Source: Selaginella tamariscina
Lineage: Eukaryota > Streptophyta > Lycopodiopsida > Selaginellales > Selaginellaceae
Reading direction: 5' to 3'
DNA length: 64,000 nucleotides
Assembly (NCBI GenBank): GCA_003024785.1
Contig: PUQB01000112.1
Coordinates: 156,341 to 220,340, forward strand
Part shown: one piece after another, positions 22,695 through 34,782 of the stretch
Numbering within the stretch: position 1 is the first letter of the stretch
Layout of the letters: each line of letters starts with the position of its first letter
Notes under the pieces: model-generated
What the model saw: the letters and a program-made list of their open reading frames with translations, nothing else
What the model was told of the DNA's origin: nothing
The model's database searches: none
Position numbers and translations under genes: made by a program

Positions 22695-24648
22695 TCTATA
22701 ACAGAAATAAAGTCCAAAGTGAGAATTACTTCAACACGGTTAAACCCAGCAGCCTTTGCAACTTCATTTAATTCATCCAGTGTTCGCTCCTTTCCCTTAG
22801 TATAAGCAAGCATGATCATGTCCATGCTAAATTTAAATTGAGAACTTAAGTCCTTTTGTGCAAGATTGTGTCCATAATTATAACCTTTCCATGCTCAGGT
22901 AGCGCCTTGTAACAGTTTTTAAGCAGCTTAACACAGTCTTCATCGTTCCAATCGTGCAAAATCTCCTGTAATGTAGAAGAAATATTTCAGGACATATACA
23001 TTTTACATTTAAATAATTCAATATTTAATTATTATATATAATTACTCTCATTTAGTTAGTTATTCTTTAAGTCTTCACGAAGATACTCACCTTCATGAAG
23101 ATTGCATCTCCACTGGGCACTTTTTCAACATGTTGCCACCAACATGCTTTATACCTGTCATTAATAAATATTATACAGCGCGCACGCACGCCCACACACA
23201 CACACACACACACATATTATAATATGATTCATAAATTTAAGTATATTTCTTACCGTTAAGAGTAGGAGCTTTCTCAATTACATGAGGTAGATCAAAGTTG
23301 ACACCGTTAATCTGAGGATAAGCTTCAGTAATTACCTTAAGAGCACACCCAAGGCCACCTCCAACATCCACAAGCGTATGAATATCTTTGAAACCAGAAT
23401 ATTCTTCCAAAGCAGCAAGCATATAAATGTGTGTGACATTTAACATTGTCACATTAAATAGATTATTGAATCTGTCATTGTCCTCAGCAAATTCAAACAC
23501 TTGATTTCCGTGTGTAACCGTGAATGGTTCACTCCCGTCTATTATAGATCGGTTTAAGTGTTGCAACGGTTTTATCATAATCTCATCTTGGAGTAATGAG
23601 AACCAAGGTGCTAATGACGCTCCTTTGTCATTCTTTACTAAATACTGATTAAATATAACAAATAATTAAAGTTCCATAGTATTTATATTTTGTGCGTGTC
23701 TATATATATATATATATTACTAAAATTATATATACAAATATCTTCTTGAATTTTGAATCTTTAAGAAATGTAAGTTATTTGTATAACTTATGTATGGTAA
23801 ACTTTAGAATGCTGCATTTGTAATGTGTTATGCATCCCATATAACGTTTTCTACATTTTTAATATTTGCATTTCAAATGAAGTATTATCAAACCAATTAT
23901 ATAATGAAGTATATGAAGTTATCTTCTTATTTATTAAATGGTTATATACATGTTATAATTAAAATAGGCATGTTTATAGTCTTATTTTTTAATAATATTA
24001 ACAATTTTAAATATTTAATTAACATTTTTTAATATTAAAGAAACATTCTTTATATTAATATATGTTTAAAAAAAGATTTAAATATATATTTATTATTTAA
24101 TTAATTAAGAATTAAAATTTAAGTATTAATTAATATTTATTTCTATTTTTATTTTCTATATCATGCCCATTTTAGTTACAACGTGCATTTATCTATCAAT
24201 CGTATATGCACATGAGTTTATGTACGTGCGTGTGTATATATAAAAGCTTTTACTCTCTCTCTCCACACACATGCACACATCACCTCCTGTATGTGTGTGT
24301 TAACTATGAAAAGCACACCTTTTTAGATAGAGTTGTTAAGCCAAACATCCTTTGCTTCTTGCCATGTTCATTTACCACAGTAACCTCGTTGAAAATTCCT
24401 CTACTGGCAAGGAAACGGAGAATTCTTTCTAAGCGGACACTCCCAATAGAATGGGATTTACAAGCAGGGATATCCTTAACAATATCATATGCAGTAAGAG
24501 CGTCTTTACCAGATTTGGATATGATTTCTAAGACATCTAGATTCATAACTGCATATAGAGCCATTGGTACATTACAAAGTGAACCAAGCTCCATTATTTT
24601 TAAACGATCCTCGTCTAATAGAAATTTCTCACTCTGCACAGAAGCCAT
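22695..24648 (-). pseudogene. O-methyltransferase copy E, broken late
   Basis: Best exon layout of the minus-strand copies. Exon 1 24320-24648 is fully open (MASVQSEKFLLDEDRLKIME to LTTLSKK, then donor GTGTGC). Exon 2 23254-23644 is open and carries LVDVGGGLGCAL (SAM motif I) and GVNFDLPHVIEKAP. Exon 3 23091-23154 lacks one T after NM, shifting frame. Exon 4 about 22720-22970 keeps [15 protein letters not shown] and [10 protein letters not shown] (motifs IV and V) but a 10-base deletion follows. The natural C-terminus (SVIEMYK-like) is still visible past the break. The 3' flank (22535-22690) matches that of copy G. Confidence 0.88.
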
Positions 24649-24699
24649 CTATGTATTGCTTGGGCTTTAAAATGGTTTCCATATTTAAACGCGCATAGG

Positions 24700-25200
24700 A
24701 TAATATTTTAATAACATATATATATTTTTAAAATATGTATGGTCCATATTAAAAGGTATCTCTATGTGTCTGTGAGTATGTACTTTCTAGCACGTTTTTA
24801 AAATTCTCTTACACTGCATATATACACCTTTGTACATAGCTATTATTTTGTTGGTTGTATGTTTACCTTTATCTCATTATGTGACGTTTAAACTGTAAAA
24901 TAATATAATACAATAATAAATAATAATGTTAAATTATGATTAATATAATCAAATACTAATACTAATACATATACATTTTATTTTATTAAACCCTCATCAC
25001 CGGTCCTGTAGTTTTAAACGATACAAAATCCATTTAAATTGGTCACCGTAAGACATTTAAATTTAAGCTATTAATTTGATTGTCCAGTGATGATCTTTTA
25101 TGTCGTTCACAAAGACGTATATATCGTACGAATTAATCCAAAATTAATTGCTTATGACTACAAGTTTTAGGTATATACAAGCTCACCATGATATGCGAGT
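24700..25200. other. AT-rich spacer between OMT E and BI-1
   Basis: About 24680-24880 is the OMT promoter segment, similar to 9430-9650. The rest has no recognised feature. Confidence 0.5.
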
Positions 25201-25203
25201 GTG

Positions 25204-26729
25204 TCAATATCTCGAGCTCTGCCTTTCCCTCTCCCGGCGCTTCTCCCTGGCTTCCTTCTCTCCTGCCTTCTGAGTCTAAAATTCATAAACAACAATTGAG
25301 TACCTGAGCTAATAGTGTACTAGTTGATTAAAGAGCTTACCAGAATGACGAGAATCCGCACAAAAATCGCAACAAAGTCCACAAACAGATCCAGTGCATG
25401 CTTAATGTGGTCCATATCACCCCTTTCAGCTCTTTCCACAATCAGCTGTGTGTCGAAAACTACGTAGCCCATGAAAACGAGAAGGCCCCATACAGCTGCA
25501 AAACAAGAAACATAAGTATATTTATCTATGTATCTGCGTGTGCGTCTATTGTGTTAACTCTACACATAATAGAACTTTATTGTGCGCTTAATAAGTTATG
25601 TATTTCCTAGATACGTACATATAGTTGTGATAACAATATACATAAATATAGCAGATTCCTATCACATAACAATATACATAGATATGAGAGAAGTAGGTAC
25701 CTCCAGTCTGTACATAAGAGCTGCCCCACCAAACAACGAGGACAGGAGGTGCAGTGTCAACATACTGGAGGTTGCGGAGAGGAGAATTCCACCCAAGAAC
25801 AAAAACTCCCGTCGCCTTGCTAGAAGAGCAGCACCAGAGAAAGAAGCGAAAATTGCGACTGTCCCAATGAACGCCGTGACAAGGATACTACCAGATAAAC
25901 GAATTAGTCCAATAATTGGATGGAATTTAGTTAGTTAACTACAGAGTCAATAGTACACACACAGAGATGTGTGTTGTGTGTGTACCTTGGATCAAGATTC
26001 ACGACTCCCTGAATGAAGGTTCCAAGCGAAGCTCCTTGGCAGAGTGCTGCCAACATCAGTAAATTCCATCTCTTTCCCTGAACACATCAACTTATGAATG
26101 ACTTCCTATGCACAAATAAAATGTAGTGTAACGCAGTTATATATATGAAACAACAGAACCTATAAAGTTAATAACATGTATACATAATCTTAAAAGCAGA
26201 GAACACTTCTCTCGACGCACCTGTTCAAGGTGGCTAGGAGTGTTCGCAAGCCATAGGGCGCTTCCCAGAAATCCAAGGCTAGTTAAGAGACCACCAATGT
26301 TGAGAAGCATGTGAACATACACCCCGATTGCCGATGCAACAAGGGCAGTCGCGACAGTCCAATAGACCTGAAATTCGAAATGACTTAGTTATATCGTTCT
26401 TTATAAGGATTTTATCACAGAAACTTAGTTATATCTTTCAACTGCCTCTATGAGGAAAAGTCGTGATTTTCACCCGAATCTCTTCTTTTCACAAGTTTCT
26501 AAGGGACCTTGAACCAAAATTTGTGTTATTTACAAGTTTTATACGAATTTCTAATGGCGATTTTCACAGAATTATCTGATTTTGTAGAGAATTTCTTCAA
26601 GAAAACGCATAAATTTCTTACCTGACGAAGATGCGCCTTCACGGAGGGCGAAATGCTGTGAAAATTCTTCAGCGACGAGTAATTCCATGACGAAGAATGG
26701 TTCTGGAAATACGCAGCTGCGGCATCCAT
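25204..26729 (-). CDS. BI-1: Bax inhibitor-1 family protein (one-base frame problem)
   Basis: Six exons with GT..AG junctions: 26622-26729, 26221-26367, 25986-26077, 25701-25887, 25341-25495, 25204-25269. BI-1 is an ER multi-pass membrane protein that suppresses cell death and handles ER calcium. Recognisable blocks: SLKNFHSISPSVKAHL at the N-terminus, several hydrophobic segments (for example VYVHMLLNIGGLL), GASLGTFIQGVVNLDP across exon 3-4, VVFDTQLIVERAERGDMDHI in exon 5, and a short basic tail ending SSRY. About 250 residues expected, matching the family. Odd point: exon 5 is 155 bases and is one base short of the frame needed on both sides; the shortfall lies at a GGGG run (about 25485-25489). 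Either an assembly indel or a real frameshift. It is divergent from TAF8, 869 bp away. Confidence 0.88.
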
Positions 26730-27598
26730 GGCGATGATTGATCAAATAAGCGCAATAAAAACCTAAGGAATGAACAGTGTGAACCCTAGCATTTTTGCTT
26801 AAGATCGGAGAAAGGTCTGGAAAAATCGAAAGGCCACGTGTTTATCCATTTCATATCCGTTCGATCTTTCGAATCTGTACATTGGACGGCTCAGATAAGT
26901 CTGTCAGAATATACTGGTTTACCGAATACGTTTCAAGTTTGACTTCACACATATATGCACGCACACACACACCGCACACCTAGTAACTGTTATTACACAC
27001 ACACACACACACATACGATATCACGTTTGTAGAAACGTAACAATGTATATATTTGTATTAATATTAAGTGTGGTGCTAGTTTTTTGTTTCCCACTAACAT
27101 TTTAATTTGTTATATTGTATGTTAATATGTATAGGCTGTTTTTATGTTTACTTCTTGTGTAGTATATATTATTGAATAATTATACATATGTGTTTATATA
27201 ATACAACATAGTATGGATTATAAATATGTTTTTATAAATTTTAAAATTTAATTAATATAGATTTTATAGAATATTATTATTATCTCTTATTCATTAAAAT
27301 ATATTTTCGATTTATTCTAACATAAATTTTAGCATGGCATAATAACATATCACGTAACGTTTTATGAAACAAGATACATATTAAAGAAAAAAGTAATGCT
27401 ATACTAGCAATTTGTATTTTATTCAACATATACAATTTTAATATTAAAACACAAGTGTGTGTGTGTGTGTGTGTGTCTATATATATATATATGGGCGTAT
27501 TAGCTTAAACACTTATGAGTTTAGTCATAACCAATAAATGCTCGTGGAAAATTGGAATTAGGGCAGAGAATTGGGTTTAGGGTTTCTTTCAGGAAGGG
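26730..27598. promoter_or_regulatory. Shared spacer between divergent BI-1 and TAF8
   Basis: 869 bp between the two start codons, so it must hold both promoters. Contains CA runs (about 26960-27013) and a GT/AT run (about 27454-27492). No individual element can be assigned. Confidence 0.5.
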
Positions 27599-28651
27599 AT
27601 GAGCAGCAGCGAGAGGGATGAATTCGCACGGTTTGTGGCGCGGATGGCAGTAGCACAGATCTGCAACACAACCGGCTTCCATTCGGCGCAAACATCAGCA
27701 GTCGAAGCTCTGGCGGACATCGCAATAATGTACTTGCGGGATCTATGCAAAGCAGCTCACTTGTACAGCAATCTGGCCTGTCGAGTCGAGAGCAACGTAT
27801 TCGATGTAATCCTCGCACTGGAAGATATCGGTCCGAACGGAGCAGCGGCGGATCCAAATCGACCAATCTCAAGAAGCCCGGCCCTCCGAGAAGTAATGCG
27901 GTTTGTAGAATACGGCAAAGAGGTACCTTTCGCTCAACCCTTACCCAGGTTTCCCATTCCCAAGAAGAGGTATGCAAATCCGAGTTTTGCCCAGTTACGG
28001 GAAGCTCCCACGGGATCCCATATCCCGTCTTGGCTTCCTGCTCTCCCAGATCCCCACACGTACCGCAGCACTCCCGTGCTTCCCGACCGGAAACGGGATC
28101 CCGCTGCGAACAGGCTAGAGCAGGCTCGACAGAGGCGAAAGGGGGAGAATACGTATGTTGCTCTTCACCAGAAGCTCTTGGGTTACAAAGAGGGTACTCG
28201 GAAAACAGAACAAAACTTGTTTGGTGCTCTAGAGGAGGAAGTGAAGCTTGATAACGCGAATCCGTTTCTTATGCCGGCTTTGGAAGGTAAAGAGGTTTCC
28301 CCGGTTGTATTGGGGGGTGTCAAGGACTCAATACTGGATGCTTTTGCATCTGTTGTGGAGAATGAAGATATGATTGGGTTAGAGGTTCAGGAAGGTGGGA
28401 TTAACGCTAATGAGGATGGATTAATGGATGTTAACAACCGGGATGATGTGGAGCTTAAGGACAGGGACAGGGTTGTGTTAACCTTTGATTTTGGTGGGAA
28501 AATGGGGGATAAGGGGAAGTCTGTGAATAAGATACTTGGGGTTGAGAGGCAGGTTAAGAAGATGAGGGTTGTGAAGGAAGAAGAGAAGGATGAGAGGAAG
28601 AGAAGGGCTGAGCAGATTTTAGCACAGGCAATGGATAATGTTGCTGCTTAG
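27599..28651 (+). CDS. TAF8: TFIID subunit 8 (TAF8)
   Basis: Intronless 350-residue protein. TAF8 is a histone-fold subunit of the general transcription factor TFIID, acting in the nucleus with TAF10. Residues about 5-85 form the bromodomain-associated histone fold (FARFVARMAVAQICNTTGFH, then EALADIAIMYLRDL). Residues about 105-160 are the TAF8 C-terminal signature: EVPFAQPLPRFPIPKKR and SHIPSWLPALPDPHTY. The remainder is charged and likely disordered, with a Lys/Arg-rich end. The first ATG of the open frame is used; the length is normal for plant TAF8. The gene is clearly GC-richer than its surroundings and intact. Confidence 0.93.
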   Translation: MSSSERDEFARFVARMAVAQICNTTGFHSAQTSAVEALADIAIMYLRDLCKAAHLYSNLACRVESNVFDVILALEDIGPNGAAADPNRPISRSPALREVMRFVEYGKEVPFAQPLPRFPIPKKRYANPSFAQLREAPTGSHIPSWLPALPDPHTYRSTPVLPDRKRDPAANRLEQARQRRKGENTYVALHQKLLGYKEGTRKTEQNLFGALEEEVKLDNANPFLMPALEGKEVSPVVLGGVKDSILDAFASVVENEDMIGLEVQEGGINANEDGLMDVNNRDDVELKDRDRVVLTFDFGGKMGDKGKSVNKILGVERQVKKMRVVKEEEKDERKRRAEQILAQAMDNVAA

Positions 28652-29160
28652 GATGTGTGTGTGTGTGTGCGTGCGTGTGTGTCTAATGCTTAGAGAAGGC
28701 TGCGACGGAGATATATATGTTACGGTCATCACAATACTGATGAGGTTCATAAACGAATTTTTGTGTATATATGTGTGTTGTAGAAGGTTCATTCCGTTAA
28801 AGTCACCATTTTATTTAACTATAAAACAACCTTTTATGTTTCACACTTATAAATTTAAAACGTTTTATATATTGTTGTAAAATGTTTAAGTTCTATTTAT
28901 AAGAAATGAAATGTTATGTTTGCATAGATATAAATTTCTTTATTAACATTCTTATTCGTCTAATTAATAGCCAACTAATCTAATGTAATATTTATAGTTA
29001 ACTAATAAAATTAACATTTTCTAATTTACAATACTAATTACTTTGACGAATTTATAAACATATATATAATATAATTTCTCTTTGTGCTTTGCCTTACAAT
29101 TATTTTACATATGTATTATTAAATGTGCCCATCTTAAATCCTGAACCCCGGTTGGCTGTT
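28652..29160. other. TAF8 3' flank, AT-rich
   Basis: Starts with a GT run (28654-28682). No gene seen. Confidence 0.5.
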
Positions 29161-29360
29161 TAAATCTTAAGTCTACGTGGCATTATCGGAGTCGTTGAAC
29201 TCTATCAACGGTATCATAAATGCTAAACCTATCTGGCATTATGGGTTAACTCGATGGACCTCATAAACGATTATCCTAAACCCGTGTACATTATTAGGGC
29301 AGTTGAACTCTTGTCAATAATTATATTAAATGTTAAACCCATGTGGCATTAGAGCCACTA
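29161..29360 (+). repeat. Degenerate tandem repeat, about 50-60 bp period
   Basis: Three to four diverged units, each with a TAAA(C/T)-start, a GTGGCATTAT-like core and a GTTGAACTC-like word, separated by AT-rich linker. Confidence 0.65.
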
Positions 29361-29429
29361 GATCAGGCATGAAATGCAAGATCATGCATAATATACAACA
29401 CATGAGTGTTTAAGAATTCCAACTCATTA

Positions 29430-29830
29430 AATTCAAGATGTGGATTAAGGTCCTAACTTGGGGATAAACCCACTAGAGTTAAAACTAATGGACTCACCAT
29501 AATAATTAACCATATCGTATTAAAAATTATGATTTTCTTTAATATAAACTTCTCACTAAAGATAAACTCATTAGGTTAGGTTTAAGAATAAACTCATTAA
29601 AAATAATAATTAGGTTAAGAATCTAACTTAAGAATAAATTTATTAAATTAAAGATAATAATTAAGTTAAGGGTTTAATTTAGAAATAAATTTACCAAATT
29701 AAAAATAATAAATAAATTAAAAATCATTAAATAATTAATACTCATTACAATTGAGTTAAAAATCCAACTTAAAATAAACTCATCAAGTTAAGGATAATAA
29801 ATGAATTAAGAATTCATTAATTAATAAATA
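29430..29830 (+). repeat. Degenerate AT-rich tandem repeat, about 45-55 bp period
   Basis: Repeated units built on AAGAATAAACTCATTAA followed by AATAATAATTA-type sequence and a GTTAAGAATC-like word. At least six diverged copies. Confidence 0.65.
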
Positions 29831-30730
29831 ATTAATCTTGCATATTATTTATATATTCTTTGATATGCATGCATGTGTACATAAATATATAGTATTTAGG
29901 CTAATACATGTAATATTTTATTTGCCCTAATTAAATCTATTAAGTAATTAGTTGCCTATTAATTTATTTTAATTTAAAAATAATTTATATTATTGTCTTA
30001 GAATTAAATCTTGATTTAAAACATAGAATATTAAATGTATTTTAAAAGTATACATTTTGAGTGTGAAAGAATAAGTTTGAAATTCATTGATTGAAGGTTC
30101 AAACTTTACTTTACAAATCAACATTAAAACATATATGTGTTATAAATGTCAAAATGTCAATCTATCACGACTTTTTTGGTTTGAAAGTAACTAGAACACT
30201 AAAAAGAAAGTGAAAATAATTCTTTAAACAATTTATATTTAAATGCAAATTTGATTCAAATAAAAACACAACCTAGACCAACTTCAAATTCATTTTTTAT
30301 CTTTCATATAATTTATCTTGTATCTTCAATAATCTCTCTTCTAAATTAATATTATTAATCTCAACTTGCGTATATGCTTTATGATTTTTATAATTCTCAA
30401 GTTGGTACAATAATAAAAAATATTCCTATATTCTTAAGCTTTAGGCTCATTTTTCTTTTTAACTAAATCATATTAAAGATAGTTTAGTTTTTCTCTCCAA
30501 CAAAAGTAAACACATGTTATTTAAGAACTCACTAAAGTCAACTATTGCAATTTCTCAATAAGAAGAAGGTGCTCTAAAATTTCTTCATTATAGAAGCATG
30601 TATTTGAAGGGTATAGTGGTGAGAAGAATATAGTACCCTAAGCTTTTCCTTTTGAATTCTACTATTTTATATGTTCAAATCCATGGTTGTTAAAATCAAT
30701 TTTTGGCAAATGAGTTTTCATTTGATAACG
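29830..30730. other. AT-rich sequence, nothing recognised
   Basis: No gene, RNA or repeat boundary seen. Confidence 0.4.
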
Positions 30731-30734
30731 TGTT

Positions 30735-31025
30735 CTTGAATATTCTTAAACTTACACCAACTTCAACTTAATTTTGAATTAAAACAATTTTCTTTTTTTT
30801 CTTATTAATTTTATTCATATATCATTATTCACTAGTGCATTATTGTAGAGTTTATGTGTGAGCTCCTCCAACTTAAGACTATAATAACACATTCTTAAAA
30901 TTGTGCAAACACATTCTCATGTTTCAATTTAATTTTAAATTAAAAATAATTTTGTTTTTTTATCATAAATCATAGTGTTACTGTATAGTTATGTTTGAGC
31001 CCCTCCAACTTAGGCTCCTCCTTAG
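30735..31025 (+). repeat. Imperfect direct repeat, about 140 bp
   Basis: Two units share TTAATTTTAAATTAAAA-type sequence followed by a T run and then GTATAGTT(A)TGTTTGAGC / GTAGAGTTTATGTGTGAGC and TCCTCCAACTTA. Units about 30765-30880 and 30915-31020. Confidence 0.55.
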
Positions 31026-31059
31026 ACGCCATAGATGCAGATTTAGGGTGCACATGATT

Positions 31060-31450
31060 TTGTTTTTTACTTTTTTAGAAACCCACACGTTTGAGTAGTT
31101 CTAAAGCTTGTAAATCCATTTTTTGTGGGATGCCCATTCAACTTCTAATTTCTATAAACAATTGGTGTGACTTATCTTAAACATATTAATTTTGATTTTT
31201 ACAAGTATATGTCTTGGTCAACAAGTGAAAATTCTTCCAGTAAAGCTCTAATTTATTACTTTTGTATTGTGTTGTTATAACCATCTATCCAGTACTTATT
31301 ATATCCATTTATCATTAAACTTCTTCAATAAGTGCTTGTTATAGCCATGTATTATTGAACATCTTCTCTAGTAAGAGCTCTAGGTAAAAACCAAGTTCAT
31401 GTGTTTATTTCTCTGGCTACTTTCATTACCCTTTATTAAGGTCTTTAATT
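31060..31450. repeat. Dispersed repeat R2, copy 2
   Basis: Inverted relative to the copy at 18280-18681 plus 22310-22370, and not interrupted by a transposon. It therefore gives a view of that sequence family without the Harbinger element. Confidence 0.65.
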
Positions 31451-31570
31451 TTTGTCCATATCTTAAATTACCAACTTAGTCAATTTTGTTGTGGGGCTTT
31501 TCTTTACATTAATGAGATTTTGTATTTTGTATTCAATATCATTAATTTCATTGACATAAGACTTGTCTCA

Positions 31571-32128
31571 TATTAACATAAATAAACTTTTTTGTGTGCA
31601 AAAATCACTATTCATATTGTAGGAAAAGCTTTCCCAATTAAAGGATATGGAATTTCGATATAGAATAGCTCTATATGTACCTTATCTCGTTTCTAAGGTC
31701 AATGATAGGATTTTGCTTTGGCCATTACCATGTTATAGCACTTATAAGATAGCTTTTTCATAGGACAAGCATATATTCACTATATATATCATATATATAT
31801 ATATATATAATCATGCACTTGCAATTACAAGAGATAGCAAGTGTGGAAGTGTGGAGATTTACTTCTCTTAAAAATTCTCTCTCTCTTATGCATTCCTCTT
31901 CATAGCCTACATAGCCTTCTCTCTCTCTCTTTCTTGCCCTCACTTGCCCTAACCGAATCATGTCTTGCTCCAACCGTCATAACCGTCTGTTTTCTGCCTA
32001 CGTAGGATATTTCTTACTGCCGTAGGATTTTAGGATTTTTCGTATACCTATATGAATTTTTCTATTGCACATTTCCCAGGAAGTTAAATGTATGCAATTC
32101 CTACATGCTCTGTTTTTGGTCCCTAACA
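31571..32128 (-). repeat. 3' LTR of the old Ty3 element
   Basis: 558 bp, ends TATTAACA and CCCTAACA; TG at the edge has mutated to TA. Contains a TA microsatellite and CT-rich tract near 31790-31940. Confidence 0.8.
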
Positions 32129-32399
32129 CCATTCCCCACCTTGAATCCTTGTAGTGTCCTCGTTGCAACTATCCTATTCCTTCATTATGATGTTGATCTT
32201 CATGGTACTCTAGATTCTCTTCTTTATTTTTGAAAGTTGTTCCTCTCTTCATTAAGTTCTTGGTTGAAAGTTGATACCTTAACTTCTAGCATTTAATTTT
32301 TTGCATCATGTTCATTAGGATCAGCATTTGCTTTTTTTTCTTGTTCTTGAATAGTTTTTCCTTCATGTTCCTTAGGCTCATCCTTTATAAAATGGAATA

Positions 32400-33087
32400 A
32401 AAAAAACATCCCTCTTTATGGCATCATTTAACTTCTTATAATTTACACATATTTTCAAATTTTTATTCTTTTAGGAACAATCACAAGTGGTGACAACCAT
32501 TGTGCACCTTGTATAGGATAAATAAAACTAGCATTTAACAGCTTATTATATTCTATCTATGTATAATTAAGATTTATCCTATACTCTTTGTTTCACAGGT
32601 TCACTTCCTGGTAATAATTGTATAGTGTGTGTATACAATTCAAGAGATATACTTTTAAGATCTTTATAAGACCATGCAAAACATCCTGATACTTTTGAAG
32701 TAAGTTCATTCGTTTTTTTTGAAATTCCTTATTTAATTCCTGAGCAATAAATAAGATTTTAGGCTCATTTTCTATGCTATATTCACTTGCTGTAAAGGTT
32801 ATGTGGTATACACATATGTATACTTTGCAGGTTGTTCCTGTAAATCAATCTCATACTAGATTACTTTATAGAACTTTTTTTGTAATTCATGCCTATCAAT
32901 TTTCTTTTGCTGAATAATTTTCTTTTCTTCAGCACTACATGAAGGTCAATATTTATTAAGATCTTTAAATTAGGATTTGCTTTCAGGATTTCTACTTTCT
33001 CCTGATTATCTAATTTATTAAACCAGTCATATCCTTCTAAAATAATAGGTCGGTTTTCCTTTTTAACATACTTCTTAGTATGATTAT
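32400..33087 (-). pseudogene. Reverse transcriptase remnant of the old Ty3 element
   Basis: On the minus strand, words QWLSPLVIVP (about 32480-32510) and ICVNYKKLNDAIKRD (about 32407-32450) match the N-terminal RT blocks of Ty3 elements, and an upstream FAWSYKDLK-like motif lies near 32655-32685. Numerous stops. The rest of RT is deleted at the LTR boundary. Confidence 0.7.
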
Positions 33088-33702
33088 TGTCACGACCCGA
33101 TACAGAATACAGGATTCCGGATACAGGACATGGGTTGCAGGACTTTCCTACAGGATTCCGGATACAGGATATTTGCAGGATTTCCTACAGGATATTCCTA
33201 CCAGGATTCCGGACACAGGATTCGGTTGCAGGATATTCCTACAGGATATGCCACAGGATATGCCTAGAGGATAAGGGACATGTGGACTCATCTTAGCCTC
33301 TGCATGCATGCAATCACTTTTGCATGCATGCAACCACTTTTGCATCATGCCTAGATTAGCTCTTGGAGTTGTGAGCATAAAAGCTCCGACCTAATTGTTG
33401 TACAATCAGTTACTATCAACACCAGTCTTACTACGATCAATCTCGTCTTGTCTTGTTCTTGTCTTTTGTTCCTGTCCTGTTCCTGTTCGCTCCTGTTTCC
33501 TGTCCTGCTCCTGGATCCTGTCTTGCTCCGGATCCTGTCATGTTCCTGTCTTGCTCCCGGATCCTATCCTGATCCTGTCTTGCTCCTAGATCCGTCCTGT
33601 TCCTATTCCTAGTTCCTGTCCTGCTCTCGGTCCTGTTCCTGAGTCAAGCCTTCCTGTCCTTGGAATCCTGTTCCTTCCTGGTTCCTGGATCGTGGCTTGA
33701 CA
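33088..33702 (+). repeat. 5' LTR of the chromovirus
   Basis: 615 bp. First third is packed with ACAGGAT-type words, last third with TCCTGTC-type words. GCATGCATGCAA occurs twice near 33300-33335. Confidence 0.9.
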
Positions 33703-33793
33703 GTTTGATAGTAACTGCTTCATAGTTCTCCGTTTTCCAGCTACCTTTTTCTTGATTCTTTCCTTCATTTTCCTCCTTTTTCTTTCCTAGATC

Positions 33794-34771
33794 ATGGCTG
33801 ATTTTGAGCGTTTTCAACGCGAGCACCAAATGCTACTTCATGAGCTGGCCACTTTGCGCCAAGTGGTCACCGACCTGCAAGGTTCCACCACTGCGGCACA
33901 TGCAGCTGCTGATGCATCCTCCAAGGCTGCTGCGCAGGCTCTCTCCCAGGCATCGGTGGTTCCCTCTTCATCAAACTTTTCTTCGGAGCCGAAGGTTAGC
34001 ATGCCAGAGAAGTTCAGTGGTAATCGTGCCGATTTCCAAGGTTTCCTGAATCAGATCCGGCTCTTGATCCGTATGCAACCACGGCGCTACTCGACTGATG
34101 CTCAAAAGGTGGGTCTTTTGGCATCCTTACTAAGTGGATCTCCACGGGCTTGGGTTGCCCCCTTGCTGGAGCGTGACGATCCATTGATGGAAGACTTTGA
34201 AGGTTTCGTGGCTGCCTTTGAAGCCTGTTTTGGAGATCCTGATAAGTACCGTTCTGCATGCACGAAGTTACGGAAGCTCACTCAAGGATCCCGACCAGCT
34301 TCCGTCTATGCATCCGAATTTCAGCAACTTTGCACGAACATTCCATGGGACGAGACTGCATTGATCGAACACTTCCGTTTTGGGTTGAGGGACGACGTGA
34401 AGGACCTTCTCCTTACGTTACCGGATGCCCAAACATTAGCGGAGATCATGCAACAAGCTGTTCGTTGCGACAACCGTTTGTTCGAGCGTCGTCAGGAAAG
34501 ATCCCGTCAACAGTTCCTGCAAACCAATCCTGCAGCTGTGGTACATGTTCCTGCACCACCTTCTGGAGTAGTTCCTATGGAGGTTGAGAAATCCAAGCGT
34601 GGCTCTCTTTCCGCTGCCGAGAAGCAACGTCGTCGCAGTGAGAACCTGTGCTTGTATTGTGGTGGAGCAGGACACAAGGTGGCAGATTGTCCTATTAAAG
34701 CCAGGAACTTCAAGACGCGTGAAGTTGAAGCTGAAGTTCAGTCGGAAAACTCCAATGTCCACTTCGTCTAG
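33794..34771 (+). CDS. gag: Gag polyprotein of the chromovirus
   Basis: 325 codons, intact. It packages the retrotransposon RNA. A coiled-coil-like N-terminus (about 1-35) and Ala-rich linker lead into the retrotransposon Gag core (about 70-230, with FLNQIRLLIRMQP and WVAPLLERDDPL), then a basic segment and one CCHC knuckle CLYCGGAGHKVADC (about 286-299). The stop at 34769 separates it from protease, which lies in another frame. Confidence 0.9.
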   Translation: MADFERFQREHQMLLHELATLRQVVTDLQGSTTAAHAAADASSKAAAQALSQASVVPSSSNFSSEPKVSMPEKFSGNRADFQGFLNQIRLLIRMQPRRYSTDAQKVGLLASLLSGSPRAWVAPLLERDDPLMEDFEGFVAAFEACFGDPDKYRSACTKLRKLTQGSRPASVYASEFQQLCTNIPWDETALIEHFRFGLRDDVKDLLLTLPDAQTLAEIMQQAVRCDNRLFERRQERSRQQFLQTNPAAVVHVPAPPSGVVPMEVEKSKRGSLSAAEKQRRRSENLCLYCGGAGHKVADCPIKARNFKTREVEAEVQSENSNVHFV

Positions 34772-34782
34772 GAGCCGCGAAG

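Noticed and set aside
27558..27977. 139-codon open frame opposite TAF8
   Set aside because: Antisense shadow of a GC-rich coding exon; no independent evidence.
33100..33270. Regularly recurring ACAGGAT words that look like a repeat-spacer array
   Set aside because: Spacing is irregular, units are short, and the block is part of an LTR present three times; not CRISPR and not expected in a plant nucleus.
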